A stretch of 64,000 nucleotides of DNA from the NCBI GenBank assembly GCA_949987705.1, contig OX465283.1, forward strand, positions 135,868,101-135,932,100, read 5' to 3'. This document shows, piece after piece, positions 32,042 to 43,439 of this stretch. The DNA comes from Thereva unica. Lineage: Eukaryota; Arthropoda; Insecta; Diptera; Therevidae. The translations under genes and the position numbers were made by a program. The notes under the pieces were generated by a model. It ran no database searches. It had not been told where the DNA came from and was given only the letters and a program-made list of their open reading frames with translations. Every line of letters starts with the position of its first letter. The first letter of the stretch is position 1.

Positions 32042-34225
32042 TTGAAGATGAAGAAACAAAATGTGTTAACCACATATTTTTCAAAAAAAATAAGAGAAAC
32101 ATCAACAACTGATAATGGCAGATCGTCAGAATTACAGTTAGAAGCAGAAACAAGTTCATCAACTTTACAGGAACAAACTTTAGAGATATCTAGTTCTCAA
32201 AATGACACCAGTAACAGTTTACCGAACTGTTGGAATGCGAATCAATTGGAACATTTTAAAATGAAATATGATGGTCTATTTGTCATAAATCAGAAATTGG
32301 GATGTGAGTATTGTTCTAAAATGAATTCAAATTTCATATCACAGGAATGGAAAGAATGTAAAGTGAGCGTATCGGGAAAAAACAAAATAGTGCAACAAGC
32401 ATCTTTAAGGAAAAAAATGAGCGAACATTTTGCTTCAAAAGCACACAGTCTAGCTGTTGAACATAAAAAACTTCTTGAAAAGCAAACTTTGACAACATGT
32501 ATCGATAAGATGAACGATAAATTTATTAATTCTACTATAAAAGTCTTTAACACTGTTTACAGCCTAGCGAAAAGAAACCGTCCGCTTTCAGACATAGAAA
32601 GTGAAATTGAACTTCAAGAAAAAAATGGTTTGGACATGGGAATTGGTCTTCATTCTCGACATAGTGCAACCAAGATAGTAGAATATATCGCAAAAGAAAT
32701 AAAAACAGAAATTTTTACTTCAATTATTGAGAAAAATTTAAAAATTTGTATTATTATTGATGAAGCTTCCACCATTTCTAGTAAATCAACGCTCATAGTT
32801 TTTGTTAAAGTGGAATCATCTATAATAAAATCCTCTGAAATATCTCCAGTAATTTTCGTAGATATTGTTGAACTTGAAGCACAAGATGCAAAAACTATTT
32901 TCCAAAGTTTGTTGGGCGTATTGCTTGCTGTTGGATTTGATACGAATTATTTAAAACTGAATTTAATAGGATTCTGTTCGGACGGTGCTAGCGTTATGCT
33001 TGGCTGTAAATCTGGAGTCAGTGTAAGGATCAAAGAGATTTTTCCAAACGTTATTATTTGGCATTGTCTGAATCACCGTCTGCAACTTGTTTTAGATGAT
33101 TCCATAACCGACATCAAACAAGTTAATCATTTTAAAATTTTTATGGGCAAAATATATAGTATTTTTCATCAATCTAATAAAAACCAAAAAGAATTGGATA
33201 ATATTTCTAAGGATCTTAGTTTGAATATAGTTAAAATAGGAAGAGTATTGGGGCCGAGATGGGCTTCATGCAGCCTAAGAACTGCTCTTGCTGTATGGCG
33301 CAGCTACCCTGCTTTGTATACGTTCTTCTCTAACTCTAACCAAAAGTTTTCTGGAATGGTAAAACGACTACAAAATAAATGTTTCCTAGCAGATTTAGCT
33401 CTAATGATTGACATCCTCGAGGAGTGCTCTCTACTGTCCAACGCCCTTCAAGCTAGAGATATTAACATTGCCAGAGGAGATCAATTAATTAAAAGAACAA
33501 TTAATGTATTTCAAATTCTCAAAGAACGTCCAGGTTCTTATGAAAAAAAAGTGGATGAAGTGATTAATTCTGAAGCATTCAAAAACATTACCTTTGTCGA
33601 AAACAAAATTTATGGAAATCTTCCCCGAGATTCTCTTATTAATAGTATCATAAAAAATATGAAATTAAGACTAATGGATTGTTCTGAAGTACGATCAAGT
33701 AACGAAAACAAAAATATTTCTAACAGCAACATTCATGAGTTAGCAAATTTGCTAGAGCCGAGCACTTGGAAAATTGAAGATATTGTAGTTCCGTGGATAG
33801 AAGCCGAGGAGAAATTTGAGGAATTTCGAAATGTTTTTAAATATGACATACAAAAGAATTCTTTCCGTAATTATTTAGAAAATGTAATAAGCAATTGCAA
33901 TCACGAAATTAGTAATATTTCAGAAAATATTCAAAAGGCGAAAAATATCGTTAATACAGTTGCCGTTAGCAGTGCTGAAGCAGAAAGAGGATTTTCATTG
34001 ATGAACATCATAATTACGGATAGAAGAGCCAGATTAACCATCAAGACCTTATCAAATTTGATGACATTAAACTTAATTGGTCGCCCACTGGAAACTTGGT
34101 CTGCAATTCCGCACGTAAAAAGTTGGTTGAGGAATCATAATTCGGCTGATGATACCAGGGTGAAAAAATGTAAACCCAAAGAATACAGTGAAAATCAAGT
34201 AGCTATTTGGAAATATTTAAAATGA
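32042..34225 (+). CDS. hAT-family transposase, intact
   Basis: 727 codons without interruption. An N-terminal zinc-finger-like set (C88, C91, H129, H135) probably binds the transposon ends. The hAT catalytic core is complete by motif: D240 in CIIIDEAST, D314 in GFCSDGAS, the CxxH signature at C342/H345 (WHCLNHRLQL), the RW motif at 406-407 (GPRWAS), and the catalytic Glu in VSSAEAERGFSLMN (E648; E646 is the alternative). The last motif also begins the C-terminal dimerisation (HATC) region, which continues RRARLTIKTLSNLM. Such enzymes cut and paste via hairpin intermediates in the nucleus. The start could equally be Met3. No intron is apparent. Because the element's left end looks damaged, the protein may now act only in trans. 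It is not needed for, and not matched in type to, the foldback ends. Confidence 0.95.
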   Translation: MKMKKQNVLTTYFSKKIRETSTTDNGRSSELQLEAETSSSTLQEQTLEISSSQNDTSNSLPNCWNANQLEHFKMKYDGLFVINQKLGCEYCSKMNSNFISQEWKECKVSVSGKNKIVQQASLRKKMSEHFASKAHSLAVEHKKLLEKQTLTTCIDKMNDKFINSTIKVFNTVYSLAKRNRPLSDIESEIELQEKNGLDMGIGLHSRHSATKIVEYIAKEIKTEIFTSIIEKNLKICIIIDEASTISSKSTLIVFVKVESSIIKSSEISPVIFVDIVELEAQDAKTIFQSLLGVLLAVGFDTNYLKLNLIGFCSDGASVMLGCKSGVSVRIKEIFPNVIIWHCLNHRLQLVLDDSITDIKQVNHFKIFMGKIYSIFHQSNKNQKELDNISKDLSLNIVKIGRVLGPRWASCSLRTALAVWRSYPALYTFFSNSNQKFSGMVKRLQNKCFLADLALMIDILEECSLLSNALQARDINIARGDQLIKRTINVFQILKERPGSYEKKVDEVINSEAFKNITFVENKIYGNLPRDSLINSIIKNMKLRLMDCSEVRSSNENKNISNSNIHELANLLEPSTWKIEDIVVPWIEAEEKFEEFRNVFKYDIQKNSFRNYLENVISNCNHEISNISENIQKAKNIVNTVAVSSAEAERGFSLMNIIITDRRARLTIKTLSNLMTLNLIGRPLETWSAIPHVKSWLRNHNSADDTRVKKCKPKEYSENQVAIWKYLK

Positions 34226-34673
34226 TTTAATTAATTTCTAATTAATTTATGGATTTTGAATTTTTATGAATTTTTTTTTATACATACTAAGTTTCAGTCT
34301 TATTTAAATAAATATTTGTTTTTTTTTAAATTAATAAATTAATAAATAAAAGTGTTTTCCATGCTGTTAAATTTTTTTAGTCTACTTGGTATTTTCGTTG
34401 CAAAATAATTCAACTGAGAACCGGTTGATAAAATTTTGGGAAAGCATCACTGGGACAAACGATATATGTATGTGGTTAAACAATTTTTTTTTCAAAGTTG
34501 GGGTGTTGGTTGAAAAATTTGCAAAAAAATTTTTTTGCTTATAACTTGTTAACGGTGCCTGGACAAAAAAAATCTGCTTGGACAAACTTGGACAAACGAT
34601 GGACAAACGAATGAAAAAAAAATTTCTCAAAATTCGCATTTCGTGTTGCCAACTTCACAGACCTGGGATGGCG

Positions 34674-36505
34674 ATAAGGATGGTGATATTGCTTAAAATA
34701 ACAACTGGTATGGGAACGGGAGGACTGCAAGCTTTTTAAAGAGTGCTCATACATGGGTATTGGAGCACTCGATTTTCCGCTGGATTTTGATGTAAACTTT
34801 TGAACACATGAGCCTAATAGTTGGTTAATTGTAATACTATTCCAAACTCATGAATTTGAAGAATATTATATACTCATTTGGGTTTAGTATACCTATTTTA
34901 GCTAAAGTAATTGTTAATTCTGTGTTAGTTTCGAATAGTTTCATTAGTTTGAACGCTTCATATTACGCAAATATTGTAAATTAAGGACATTGTATTTAAG
35001 GCTCATTTGAAGATTTTAAACAAAAACGTTTAAAAAAGAACAAGGAGCAAAAAATTAATTCTCCCAGTATTATTTATCTGTTTGCAATACAATTCCCATT
35101 GATTTAAGAATATTGAACGGAATGGAACGGAAATGCGAAATCCAAGGCAAAAGTGGTAAAGACAAATCTAAACGAACAGTTGTAAACAAACAAAAGCAGA
35201 AAACGTTTTTACAGTTCAAATATTAGCAATGGTAGAGTGCGACTTTGTATTTAACAAACACGCGCGTACCATTCATTAACCGATGGCTGATCTTTTCAGC
35301 TTCAAGAAGTTCACATCAGCATCAACAACAGCGCAAGGTAAAAACAAAAAAAACACCATGGTATGAGGAATATTATGTACAAGTATTCCACAGATTGAGC
35401 AGAATTATTGACACAAATAACGTTGATACCTATCGTCGATGCCACAACCAACAAATTTTTACACCCAGCTACTAACTTTCAAATAATTTTCTAATTTTAT
35501 TTTTTTCTCCCGTTTTGTTTAAACTCTAATTTTTTGGGTCCTCCATCTATGTATTACATCAGAAATCACTGGTTGAGATCGGTGCGCAGCTCTTTTATTT
35601 GTAATTACTCTGCGCACTGTTCTTCGGGTAAAAACAAACATCGTCTTAAGCTTCATGGATTGGTAATAACTTTTTTTTTCTTCTATATATTTCCTTACAA
35701 GATGTGTTCGGGAACTTCTTATGGGACTTCACTTGAAGAGACGTTGAGAAACACGAAAAAGCCCATTAGCCGCATAAGTAAACCGACAAGAAAACTTGTG
35801 CCGAGTGTGCGGCAACGTCGGATTGTGCGCTGATGGGGCTCTGCATTGAAACTGAGAAGATTTATGTACATTGTCATTAGGCCGTACAGAACTGCCGACC
35901 AGTAGCAGAATGCCTATGTCAATATTTTACGATGAAACAATAGAGTAGTTCAGTTTGACTTAACTATAAAACTGAAGGAAGGATTCATTCTAGTTTTAAA
36001 GTGTTCGCCAGAAACAATTTGATTAGTTTTTATGTTGGTTCTAAATGGATGTGTCTAATTTAGTTGTTCTTAGAAGAAATTTTCTAATTAACCAAAAATA
36101 ATTATATTCTTTCTTTTTAAAACCAATAAAAACATATAATATTAGAAATTTTTTGATTTAATTAAGCATATGTAGCTTTATCCAGAGACCAATGTCAATC
36201 CTGACCACTTCATTGTCTGGATCAAAGCAAGATTAGCGCTAGTGTTAAAAAAGAAAGACCAAAGGTACGTTTACATTATATGACTTGTTCTAACTTGACC
36301 TAACATAAAATATCCAAAGGACTTTTGTTTTTGACATGACATACGACTATCCGTCAAAATTTGCTTTGAATATTTCTGTTTTGACTTGATTTGTCATATG
36401 ACTTGACTGTCAAAACTACGAGTTGATAGTCCATCTTACTTCGTATTGTGTTCACACTTAATTTTTACAAGTCATCAAGTCAGATGTAAGGAAAATATAA
36501 AGAAA
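34674..36505. other. Non-coding region right of the foldback element
   Basis: A short palindrome GAGTGCTC...GAGCACTC lies near 34739-34769. Near 36280-36480 TGACTTG/CAAGTCA motifs recur many times on both strands. Frames of up to 99 codons have no recognisable domain. Confidence 0.5.
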
Positions 36506-36625
36506 ACCACGGTATACAAAAACAAGGTAATATAAAAGACACTGCCGGCTTCGAATACCTTAGAAAACGTTCACCAAGTGATGTCAGTACTACTGCAAAA
36601 CAACAACAGCAGCTTTGATTATTCG
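36506..36625 (-). repeat. Distant copy of the 8106-9079 repeat family
   Basis: CACGGTATACAAAAACAAGG, TAAAAGACACTGCCGGCTTC and CAACAACAGCAGCTTTGATT align in order to the reverse complement of 9069-8960. Only this terminal half is present. Confidence 0.75.
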
Positions 36626-37010
36626 GTATGAAGTTTAACAGTGTACAGTTTATAAAATACTTTCGTGGTGGGGACTTGAGAATCTCATGTAAATAGCGAT
36701 TTTGACTTTTCCTAATTTTTTGGTGAGCCCTCTAACAATACACGAAGAAAAATACAGAATCAGACGAAGAGAAGAAAAAAGAGTCGTACATTAAAGATGG
36801 AAGAATTAGCAACCCTTAATAGCGAGGGAGAAAGTTCTACAAAAAAATAAGAGAGGGTAGAAAAGAATTTCAACCTAATAGTCCACGTAACACGCTCTTT
36901 GATTGCACACATTTTTTTGTACAAATTTCATGTATTTTATTCACACACTCCACCTTTTTATCACCGACAACTATGATTTCACTATTAAAATTGCATATTA
37001 ATTATCTATG
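36626..37010. other. Non-coding spacer
   Basis: Nothing recognised. Confidence 0.5.
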
Positions 37011-37732
37011 GGAAATAAAAATAAATAGTTTAAAAAAATTAAAAAAATACGCTTTTGTTTTAAAATGAACCAAAAGGTAAAAAATAATTTTGAATGTAAA
37101 GTTTTTATTGCTGCAGCAGCCACTTACATAAATGTAAACTAGTGGGATGTTGTGCCTAGAGACTAGCCACTAATTACGCTTTTTCATGGTATTCTTACTG
37201 TTGAATAACACTTCAGATTTTATATTATTCTCGCGAAATTTTTTCATGATTTATAAAGCCGCCGAAGAGCCATAAAAAATCAGGAATATGATATTTTCTC
37301 ACTTTAAATTAAGTAAATGTTTATGTTCTCCTGAGTATCATTATTAAATAATATAATTTAGTGATCGATTCAAAACCTGTTCAACTTGGTTCCGCGGGAT
37401 AAGATTCCAGCGTCTTAGCTCTAGGCTACCGATATCTGTACTTTATAGGAAATCTCTTTTTTGTCGTTAAATATACTTCTGGTTGGAATTTCGAGATCAT
37501 TTTCTCAGTTTTAGGTCTCTTGATCAAGAGCTACAATTTGAGATATGGACCAAGTCTGTAGCGACAATACTTTCAGAGATGAAAGAAGGTCACAGACGGA
37601 CAGACGGACAGAGCCTCTGTATAAGCTTTTTTTTTAAAAGCTAAAAAGCGCATATTTTTTAGTTTTTTTTAAACTATTTATTTTTATTTTTTACTTTTAA
37701 GTTTATTATATGTCTTCCGCTATTTTGTGGTT
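37011..37732. repeat. Repeat B in inverted pair (37011-37056 and 37643-37692)
   Basis: AAATAGTTTAAAAAAATTAA at the left is inverted at the right (TTAGTTTTTTTTAAACTATT). The right part continues into sequence shared with 20805-20898. Inside is ACAGACGGACAGACGGACAG near 37593, a short tandem motif. This may be one element of about 690 bp or two opposed copies of a repeat. Confidence 0.55.
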
Positions 37733-38261
37733 GCAAAAATTGCAAAAATCGGCCGCCATTTCGGAACCGCCAACTGGATTTTTTTATAAAATTGTCAGAT
37801 TGCATTGTCATCCAAACTAAACGTGTATGCAATGTATCAAATTTAACTTCCGAGATTTTATTACACAGTTATAAGAGAAGTTAATAAAAGCGTATTAAAA
37901 AATGAGCAGCCAAAGAACGAGTCGTGTGGAAGAACCATAATGCTCTCATTGGATATTGTTCCTTACCCGTTCCATTGGACATTGTTCCTACTCCTACTTA
38001 GATTTTGATAAGACAAGAACTTTTTTGAGTGCCAGTACCCGGTGCGGTGTTCTCATTGGACTTCGGCCTTACGACATTAGCTTGCAGAGACATTCAGGGA
38101 AATATTTAACGAGCGGCAAGGAAGCACTAAATCGATAGCTGGAGCATTTCAGTAAACTCTTGGATTAAGAAGAAGAAAGACATTGAATTATAACGAAAGA
38201 TATAAATTAACTAAAAAATAAAAATTCAGCAGATGTAGACAATATACCAGCGGAAATATCC
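37733..38261. other. Non-coding spacer
   Basis: No gene seen; GCAAAAATCGGCCGCCATTT near 37740 resembles 21620. Confidence 0.5.
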
Positions 38262-38592
38262 CAGTAGGAATTCTAGGTTACCCTTACCGAAGGAGCACTG
38301 ATATAACTAGTCATCTTGTAGGTATTCAAATTTTCATTTGTGTTAGAAGAGCCCTTATATAAACCATTCCAAGAGAAGGCAGATGGTAAGGTGTAATCCA
38401 GCATTAGACCCAAACAAGTTAGAATTTGCGGGATGACTCATTTGTTTTCGTATTTTTGTAATTCGTAATTGTAACTGCTCTAATATCAGCAGTTCTGTAA
38501 GTACTCAAAGGTAAGTATTTACGTAACTAATCTAAGGCAGGTAAACAAGTAAGGCCTTTCTTCCTATGACATCGTGCGTAAAAATAAGTAAA

Positions 38593-39200
38593 GGGTCCGC
38601 CAAATAACTTTTTTTTTTGAAAATGCTATAAAAAAAACTACTGAATATTTTTTCAAATTTCTTTTTTTATTTGAAAGTACAATCCCTCCGGTTAATGATG
38701 GAAAATAATTTCATTCAAATGGCTGCCTCGGCTGGCCATGCAGCAGCCTACACGATCGGTCCAATTTTGTCTGCGTCTTTGATGTCTGCGAAATGTCCAA
38801 TTGTTGAGAACGACGGTGAACTGATGTTGATGGCGATTCACGCACACTTTCGGCCACAGCAGCAATATTCTCGGGTGTACGCACTGTTTTTGGCTTTTCA
38901 CGCGTTGGTTTATCGATGAGGCCAGTTTCTTTCACTTTTTTCACAAGGTAAGGAACATACGGAGCTGACGGTGCTTCTCTTCTTCCAAAATCCGTACGCA
39001 ATTTTCGCACACATTCTGCAACATTACCATGATTTTCAAAGTAATGTCGCAATATTTCCCAGCGTTGTTCAAGCGTATACACAACCATATTCGTTCAGCG
39101 GAAGGATAAAACTAATTATCTGTCAAATCAGACATGAGCTAAGTGTTGCCATACACGAAATAAGCACTAATTGAAAAAAAAAACGTTACATGGCGGACCC
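38593..39200 (-). mobile_element. Internally deleted mariner/Tc1-type element
   Basis: The ends GGGTCCGCCAAATAAC and, inverted, GGGTCCGCCATGTAAC form TIRs of about 30 bp including a poly-T tract. A clear TA duplication is not seen (flanks GTAAA and GTTAG). It retains only the first and last parts of the transposase. Confidence 0.88.
38692..39088 (-). pseudogene. Mariner-type transposase, N-terminus fused out of frame to C-terminus
   Basis: From the ATG at 39088 the frame reads YTLEQRWEILRHYFENHGNV and onwards through VAESVRESPSTSVHRRSQQL, the helix-turn-helix DNA-binding half of a mariner-like transposase. After about residue 105 it joins, out of frame, the C-terminal end, which continues in the next frame as WTDRVGCCMASRGSHLNEII to FHH and a stop at 38692. 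The catalytic DDE/D core (roughly 200 residues in relatives) is gone. It could bind TIRs at most. Confidence 0.88.
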
Positions 39201-39397
39201 GTTAGTTCTGTAAAGGGTATGGTAAGGCCTACCCTTTACTAAGTGCTCATTTCAGTACTTCTGTAAGCTTACAGGTCCTACTTAGCACCCCTACGCTTAA
39301 TAGGACATGTAAGAACAAAGAATGACGTCAGTCAGTCACATATGAGTACCTCTTACCAGATGACTACTTATATCAGGGCTACCTAGAGTTCCTACTG

Positions 39398-39796
39398 AGT
39401 ATAAAGACGAAATAGAAATGGAGTTACGCACCACTACTTAAACAATTTTACTTTCTTCGTTGGATTTTAACATTTGGATCATTTTTTTCGAAAGTCTTAT
39501 ACGCCTTCAGCAAATGCTCAATAAAAAAACAAAGAGTATCTCCTACATTAAATATTTCAGATTGAAATCAAGCTAACCTTGTTTAGGCTTAATGCACTTG
39601 TTAATCAACTATAAATAAATCTTCAAAGTAATAACTGCACCCACTAAAACCTATGATATTTTAATGAATCCCCTTTTAATTTTGTCTAATACGATTATCT
39701 GATTCCTAATTATCTAATTATTATGTAACCAAATATAAATTTATTAATCAATGACCAATACAAAGTACCTATGAAAGCAATTTGCCTTCGCTTTGG
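39398..39796. other. Non-coding spacer
   Basis: Nothing recognised. Confidence 0.5.
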
Positions 39797-39985
39797 TTAA
39801 TTTATTTTGTTTTTGTCTAAATTATATAAAATGTTTTTACCAATATTTTCTAATTGTCTGTCAGTGCCAGTCCATGCATGCAGGATATCGTCTATATACG
39901 CATCTATAACAAAGAGAAACATATTTTCAATAGGGTATATTCTATGGCATATTTTGTATATTTTCCAAGTGGTTTTACAAAGCAT
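39797..39985 (-). pseudogene. Short reverse-transcriptase fragment (YIDD box)
   Basis: The frame contains AYIDDILHAWTGTDRQLENI, resembling the Y-x-DD...TGT-x-RQLE block of reverse transcriptases found in Penelope-like and some related elements. Only about 35 residues are similar, so class is uncertain and a chance match is not excluded. Confidence 0.4.
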
Positions 39986-41664
39986 TCATTCAGCTCAAAA
40001 TGAACAGCGGATGTCAGTTGTATATTCCGTGAGTTTTTTAAAGCATTTTTTTAATTGTTGAAAATGAAATTATTTTTAAACGTTAAAATTAATATTAATT
40101 AGATTGAAAGTTTTTTTTTAACATTGAAAATGGAATTTTTTGGAACAGTTCTATGCAGTAAATAGTTTGAAATTCTTACAGCGTCCAAGAGTTAAATCGC
40201 GTGTTCCAAATATACACATATAGATGCACTCAACAAAAAATAACTAATTTATAGAATAGTAGGCTAGATCAAGTGTGGGCAACCTTTTTATAAGGTGGCC
40301 CAGAATAAATTTTACGTTTTTTCCGCGGACCGTAGTAATTAGTTGATACCTTCTTGTGACTTGTAATTCTTTAGTCTGCATTTGAAGTGAAAGATGCTTC
40401 AATGGAGTAAATTAACTATCCATCATTTGGTCCTCAGCTCCAACAGGTTTGTGTATAATGTAGTTATTAAACTAAGTATAACTAAATAACTAATTTTCTC
40501 CAATGAACTTTTCCTTCCAAAAATTTACGCCTCAATACCTCAGCAGCAGCTGATTTTCAGATGTCCATAGTCATTTTGAGCTCGGTGCACGATTTCAATT
40601 TATCTCTCTAGTTGAGTGATTCTAAAGAAAAACCAGGACATAGGCGAAGCTATTGAAATAGCTCATACTGCGAGGCAATTAGTAAAGAATACGACTTCGA
40701 ATCGCGTAAGCCAAGGCTCACCTCGAAACAAAAAAATCGCGCCAACGTGATGGCTGACTTAGTTGAAGATTATTCCCGTATAACTATCTACATACCATAT
40801 CTTGATAAGTTCATCACTCATTTTCATGACTGGCTTTTCCCCAATAAAATGGGGACACTCAATGAGTGCGCAAATATTTGCACCATACTCTTCAATTTAG
40901 CATGACCATTCTAAAGACATCTGGGGCCGTATCGACTCTGGGGATGAATCGACTCGACACGCCCCTGGATCAGCCAAGTTCAAATTTGGTGACGATTCGC
41001 TTGAAGTGCTCGACATTTGCAATGTAGATGCATTTCCGAATGTCAGTAACGTAGCGTAGTAGGGGCGGCAAAATTTCACAATAAATAATAATAATATCTT
41101 GTAAATATTTGAACCATTTCATACTTTTGTCGCACCTACGATTCGGACCGTTCGAAATGACCACGGAATTTTTCATTACTTATACTGTGGCGAAATCGGG
41201 GAATCCCCTTTTTTTAAATAAACGAACATAATAATATTGACATCTTGCTCATTGTAGCGAACAAACAACGTCTGTACTGATTTGCAGGGATTCCCCGTAT
41301 TTTATTTTATACTTGGATTGTTTATGACTATATAATATTTAACGTGAATGACTTCTATCATATAAATAAAAGTGTTCAATAATGTATAATACCACCTGCA
41401 AATTAGGTTACAGTACAGTAAGTCACTTCAGGGAAGTCGGTGAGTAATGCTTTAACAACACAAAGAAAGTTTGATTGATATATAAAATATCTTATGAATA
41501 ATGTCCGGACAACTTTTATTCTACACGGCCTTTACTTTTGAAGTTATAAGCAACTTTGATGTTAAAATTGGCCTTATTTGGTACTTTTCCATAAGCTTAG
41601 GTAAAACAGTACTAAACAAGTACGAAACAAAGGTAATATTAGCATAACAATTTTACAATTTTAA
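39986..41664. other. Non-coding region with a possible hAT end
   Basis: AGTGTGGGCAACCTTTTTAT near 40270 followed by CCGCGGACC near 40322 resembles the end of hAT elements of the CAG-x-G-x-x-GGCAACC type; no partner end was found. GGGGAATCCCC and GGGATTCCCC lie near 41200 and 41290. No gene recognised. Confidence 0.4.
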
Positions 41665-41745
41665 AATTTTAGATAGATGGGAGTATTCTACGTACTCTGC
41701 TACCTTATTCATGAAAATATATTATAACGTTACAAAAATACAGGG
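41665..41745 (+). repeat. Dispersed repeat D, copy 2
   Basis: Matches 28639-28730 (TGGGAGTATTCTACGTA, CCTTATTCATGAAAATA, GTTACAAAAATACAGGGT). Confidence 0.75.
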
Positions 41746-43439
41746 TGATATTAGGTATTTCGCCTGAATAAAAAGAAATAGCAATACTAATACCTTAACC
41801 GCAGTTTTCGGATATAGCAACTATACATAGTTTCAATGCTCATTATACCCGATAATCTGAGATTCTTGTCTTTTGCGCCGGGGCTGGGGTAATTTTGTAT
41901 GGGCTGTGACCCACGTCCTTTAGGTAAATTTTATTTGAAATACACTCAAACTTGTTTCTGTGCGACCGCTTCCCGAAATGTCCACGTGGGACGAACCCAG
42001 TTGAATTCCATGATTCACTTGAGATCACTGTCCAAAAGTCAAAACTATAATATCAGATGATATTGAACATTGACCACTGATACGAAAAAAGGAGGTGTGG
42101 TATGAATGTCAGAGAAAAATTCCTCCTGCTATAATACGCATGTTTTCTATAATTTATTTCTATCAATTTCATTTGCCATTGTCTTACTACTGGAGAAGGT
42201 ACAAGTGACTATATTTAAATTGAATTGAAAAGCATTAAGATATTGTTCATGAGTCACTGTCAGGTCATGGTCTAGTAGTAAGCTTGGTTTGATGAATAGA
42301 GGAGAATAGGAAAGGTTCGAGGGGGTCTGGAGGATGTTGAAGAACATGTCGATGAACCATACGTTCTTTCTATTGTCAATGTTAATTAATGCTTACATTT
42401 TTTTTTTACAAGGGGGCCCGCACCACAAGTTCAGTCTGGAGTGTTCTAAATCCTTAATCCAGCTCTGCACTAGCACAATTATTACATTTTTCTTCTTCTT
42501 GTTTCAAGTCAAAAAGCCTCATAAAAGATTTCAAGTTTCCATGAACAATCAGAATTTCAGTCAATCAGAATTTTTTAAGATTTTTTTAGATTTTTTAGAA
42601 TTCAAGTATATTTGAAGTGAGGGTGAGTTTGTAGACATATTTAGTTAATTGAAAGTTACTTCAAGTAATCTTGTAAAACCGAAACACTTGGAAAAATGCT
42701 GTTTTCGTTTGGCGAGACTACTTCCTTTTCAAAGGGCTACTTAAAAGGACGAGTTTGCATCTACAAATAAATAAGCAATATGTTCCTGTTTAGGTAAACT
42801 CTTTAGAAAGAGCCATCATTATTTGCCATGAAAATGGGCGTCATTTAAATAATTTGCATACGTAAATCAAATTGTTTTCAAGCATCTACTTGCAAAATGA
42901 TGATGACAAAGTTCATTTTAGATTGTTTAGCGCTCCCCAGATGTGGATGATAGATAACGCATTCATAGATCTAGTGGAGTTTAATCCAATTTTAGTCATA
43001 CCAGAATCATTAGATGGACTAGTTACAGTGGCAGATACAAGGGTGGGGGGATTAGGGATATTTATGTTTTCAAATATCGCTTAAACGCTAAGTCGTATTT
43101 TTTTAATAAGAAAACCAAGCTTGGTAGTCACCCTTTATACTATCAGTCGGTCATGTCGTTAATGGTTAACAGGTGAACACAGGAGGGGCACCATCCGTTG
43201 GACAAAGATCACATCTAAGCAGAACTTTGGTACCCTATTATTAACCGGTTAAGCTGGCGGGATGCCTTATTATAGGGCTACCTCTGAAGGCATATGAGTA
43301 CATATTTTAAATATTCAAAACGGCGATATAAATGACAATGCTTACAGAAAAATGTATATTCTATTTTTTGTAGATAATCGCATAATCTGCAAATTTTGTA
43401 AAAACTATTTTATGATACATAAGATCTCTTTGTGTGTTT
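41746..43439. other. Non-coding region
   Basis: TTTGGTACCCTATTATTAAC near 43220 recalls TTTTGGTACCCTATTATCAA near 26570. No gene recognised. Confidence 0.5.

Larger units (their letters stand above)
31139..34452 (+). mobile_element. hAT-superfamily transposon inserted in the foldback right arm
   Basis: The intact left arm, read in reverse, gives the uninterrupted order GATGGACAAACGATATATG. In the right arm this is split into GATGGACAAA (to 31138) and GGACAAACGATATATG (from 34453), so GGACAAA(C) is duplicated, 7 of 8 bases matching (31132-31139 against 34453-34460), as expected for the 8-bp hAT duplication. The right end reads CATCACTG, the inverse of a canonical hAT start CAGTG. The left end (GTTTGTCACGAACCG) lacks CAGTG and seems to have lost about 15 terminal bases. 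It carries the transposase at 32042-34225 and a MITE at 31331-31772. Confidence 0.85.
29571..34664. mobile_element. Foldback-type (FB-like) transposon interrupted by a hAT transposon
   Basis: The ends AGGTCTGTGAAGTTGGCAAC (29571) and its inverse (to 34664) form terminal inverted repeats of about 210 bp. GGGATGGCG flanks both ends (29562-29570, 34665-34673), a 9-bp target duplication. Without the hAT insert the element is about 1.77 kb: left arm 29571-30369, loop 30370-30638, right arm 30639-31138 plus 34453-34664. Long inverted-repeat arms built from short tandem units and a 9-bp duplication match the architecture known for Drosophila FB elements. No transposase of its own is visible, so it was mobilised in trans. 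Confidence 0.93.
38262..39397. mobile_element. Inverted-repeat element hosting a mariner-type insertion
   Basis: CAGTAGGAATTCTAGGT at 38262 is inverted with one mismatch at 39381-39397. Inward, TGATATAACTAGTCATCTTG matches the inverse of 39355-39377 with small changes, so the TIR extends to roughly 75 bp. Without the mariner (38593-39200) it is about 530 bp and non-coding. Confidence 0.75.

Noticed and set aside
38671..38919. Plus-strand frame of 82 codons
   Set aside because: Antisense to the clear mariner-type transposase relic.
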